This document shows positions 63,301 to 64,000 of a stretch of DNA of 64,000 nucleotides, piece after piece. A program made the translations under genes and the position numbers. Origin of the DNA: Inquilinus sp. KBS0705. Its GTDB lineage: Bacteria > Bacteroidota > Bacteroidia > Sphingobacteriales > Sphingobacteriaceae. A model generated the notes under the pieces. That model did not search any database. It was not told the origin of the DNA and was given only the letters and a program-made list of their open reading frames with translations. Each line of letters starts with the position of its first letter. Within the stretch, counting starts at the first letter, position 1. The stretch is taken from positions 744,001 through 808,000 of the forward strand of contig VCCI02000001.1 of the NCBI GenBank assembly GCA_005938025.2. Direction: 5' to 3'.

Positions 63301-64000
63301 ACCTGGTTAAACGCGACCTGCAAGTAATATGGCACCCCTATACGCAAATGAAAACTGCCCAGCCACCCATACCTATAGTAAGGGGAGAAGGCACTTGCTT
63401 ATTTGCCGAGGATGGTAAGAAATATATCGACGCTGTATCCTCATGGTGGGTAAATATACACGGGCATAGCCATCCATACATCGCCCAAAAAGTTGCTGAA
63501 CAACTAAACAAGCTGGAGCACGCCATTTTCGCCGGCTTTACACACCCCGGGGCTATTGAACTGGCCGAACGCCTGCTAAAGCTGCTGCCGCCAAACCAGG
63601 CAAAGGCATTTTATACCGATAACGGATCAACCGCTACCGAGGTGGCTATAAAAATGTGCCTGCAGTACTGGCATAACAAAGGCCAGCAGCGTACTAAAAT
63701 TATAGCCTTTAAAAACGCGTATCATGGCGATACTTTTGGTGCCATGTCTATAAGCGGGCGCAGTGCGTTTACCGCCGCGTTTGATAGCCTGCTGTTCGAG
63801 GTGGAGTTTATTGATTTACCGGATGATACAAACATAGATGCCATTAAACAGCATATATCAGGTATAAAGGCCGATACCGCATGTTTTATATTTGAACCAC
63901 TGGTACAGGGCTCGGCCGGTATGCTGATGTACGAAGCCAGGCACCTGGATGCCTTAATGGCGCATTGCCAAACCGAAGGCGTATTGCTAATTGCCGATGA
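63297..64000 (+). CDS. bioA: Adenosylmethionine-8-amino-7-oxononanoate aminotransferase, N-terminal part
   Basis: A gene running off the window edge, with 234 residues visible from ATG 63297 (4-bp overlap with the Nudix gene). It starts MNLVKRDLQVIWHPYTQMK, which matches BioA/class III aminotransferases. Then come DAVSSWWVNIHGHSHP, YTDNGSTATEVAIKMC, AYHGDTFGAMSISGR and FEPLVQGSAGM, the substrate-binding pattern of BioA (HPYTQM, WWVNIHGH). The PLP Lys lies beyond the window. It makes 7,8-diaminopelargonic acid in biotin synthesis. Confidence 0.92.
   Translation, partial: MNLVKRDLQVIWHPYTQMKTAQPPIPIVRGEGTCLFAEDGKKYIDAVSSWWVNIHGHSHPYIAQKVAEQLNKLEHAIFAGFTHPGAIELAERLLKLLPPNQAKAFYTDNGSTATEVAIKMCLQYWHNKGQQRTKIIAFKNAYHGDTFGAMSISGRSAFTAAFDSLLFEVEFIDLPDDTNIDAIKQHISGIKADTACFIFEPLVQGSAGMLMYEARHLDALMAHCQTEGVLLIAD

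Overview
The window looks like a chromosomal segment of a Bacteroidota bacterium, most likely family Sphingobacteriaceae (Mucilaginibacter/Pedobacter-like). The evidence is TAnnTTTG-type -7 promoter boxes, mostly weak Shine-Dalgarno sites, heavy use of ATA codons, SLBB-type export proteins, DUF5686/NIPSNAP/DUF4833 families, and a serine palmitoyltransferase with inositol-lipid genes. The genus is inference. No rRNA, tRNA, insertion sequence, phage or CRISPR array was recognised.

Layout. (1) 1-8152: the tail of a GH18 chitinase, then an OmpR-type response regulator, its sensor kinase and a CzcCBA/Cus-type heavy-metal RND efflux operon. Four direct repeats on exact 11-bp phasing lie immediately before the efflux promoter and are a strong candidate for the regulator's binding site. 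(2) 8212-11485: a Nudix-like regulator with a degenerate catalytic box, divergent from a Tat-exported sugar isomerase-like protein. A perfect 25-bp palindrome lies between them. A secreted HExxH metallopeptidase follows. (3) 11954-36080: a 24-kb, visibly AT-richer exopolysaccharide or surface-glycan operon, all on the + strand. It encodes a Wza-like SLBB protein, a Wzm/Wzt ABC exporter, a methyltransferase-pyruvyltransferase fusion, a nonulosonic-acid (sialic acid/KDN-like) pathway with a cytidylyltransferase-phosphatase fusion, an orphan sialyltransferase-like gene, six GT2 and one GT-B-like glycosyltransferases, a Wzz-like co-polymerase, a Wzy-like polymerase, a cytoplasmic beta-propeller protein, two paralogous secreted TIM-barrel proteins and a hexapeptide acyltransferase. 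(4) 36270-42975: housekeeping and small genes (DoxX, CBS pair, NIPSNAP, metallo-beta-lactamase fold, RluA-type pseudouridine synthase, FabF, half-length DUF1456, CAP protein, TPR protein). (5) 43204-53380, - strand: a sphingolipid/inositol-lipid locus with serine palmitoyltransferase, a GNAT-fold candidate ceramide synthase, myo-inositol-phosphate synthase, GtrA, a DUF5686 outer-membrane protein, a CDP-alcohol phosphatidyltransferase, DUF4833, a fatty-acid hydroxylase and a PAP2-type inositolphosphoceramide synthase. (6) 53724-64000: a second (HAE1/AcrAB-TolC type) RND efflux operon, an OmpA-like small barrel, an aspartate-type aminotransferase, a CDF cation transporter with an odd metal site and Cys-rich tail, a Nudix hydrolase and the start of bioA.

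How the parts work together. Region 3 is proposed to build a glycan in the cytoplasm and export it through the ABC transporter to the SLBB outer-membrane channel. The pyruvyl/methyl and nonulosonate genes sit directly after the Wzt subunit, which carries a C-terminal substrate-recognition domain, so they may make the chain cap that Wzt reads. Region 5 can be read as one route: Ser + acyl-CoA to ketosphinganine to ceramide, glucose-6-P to inositol-P to phosphatidylinositol-P, then inositol-phosphoceramide. The ceramide reductase and the PIP phosphatase expected for this route are not in the window.
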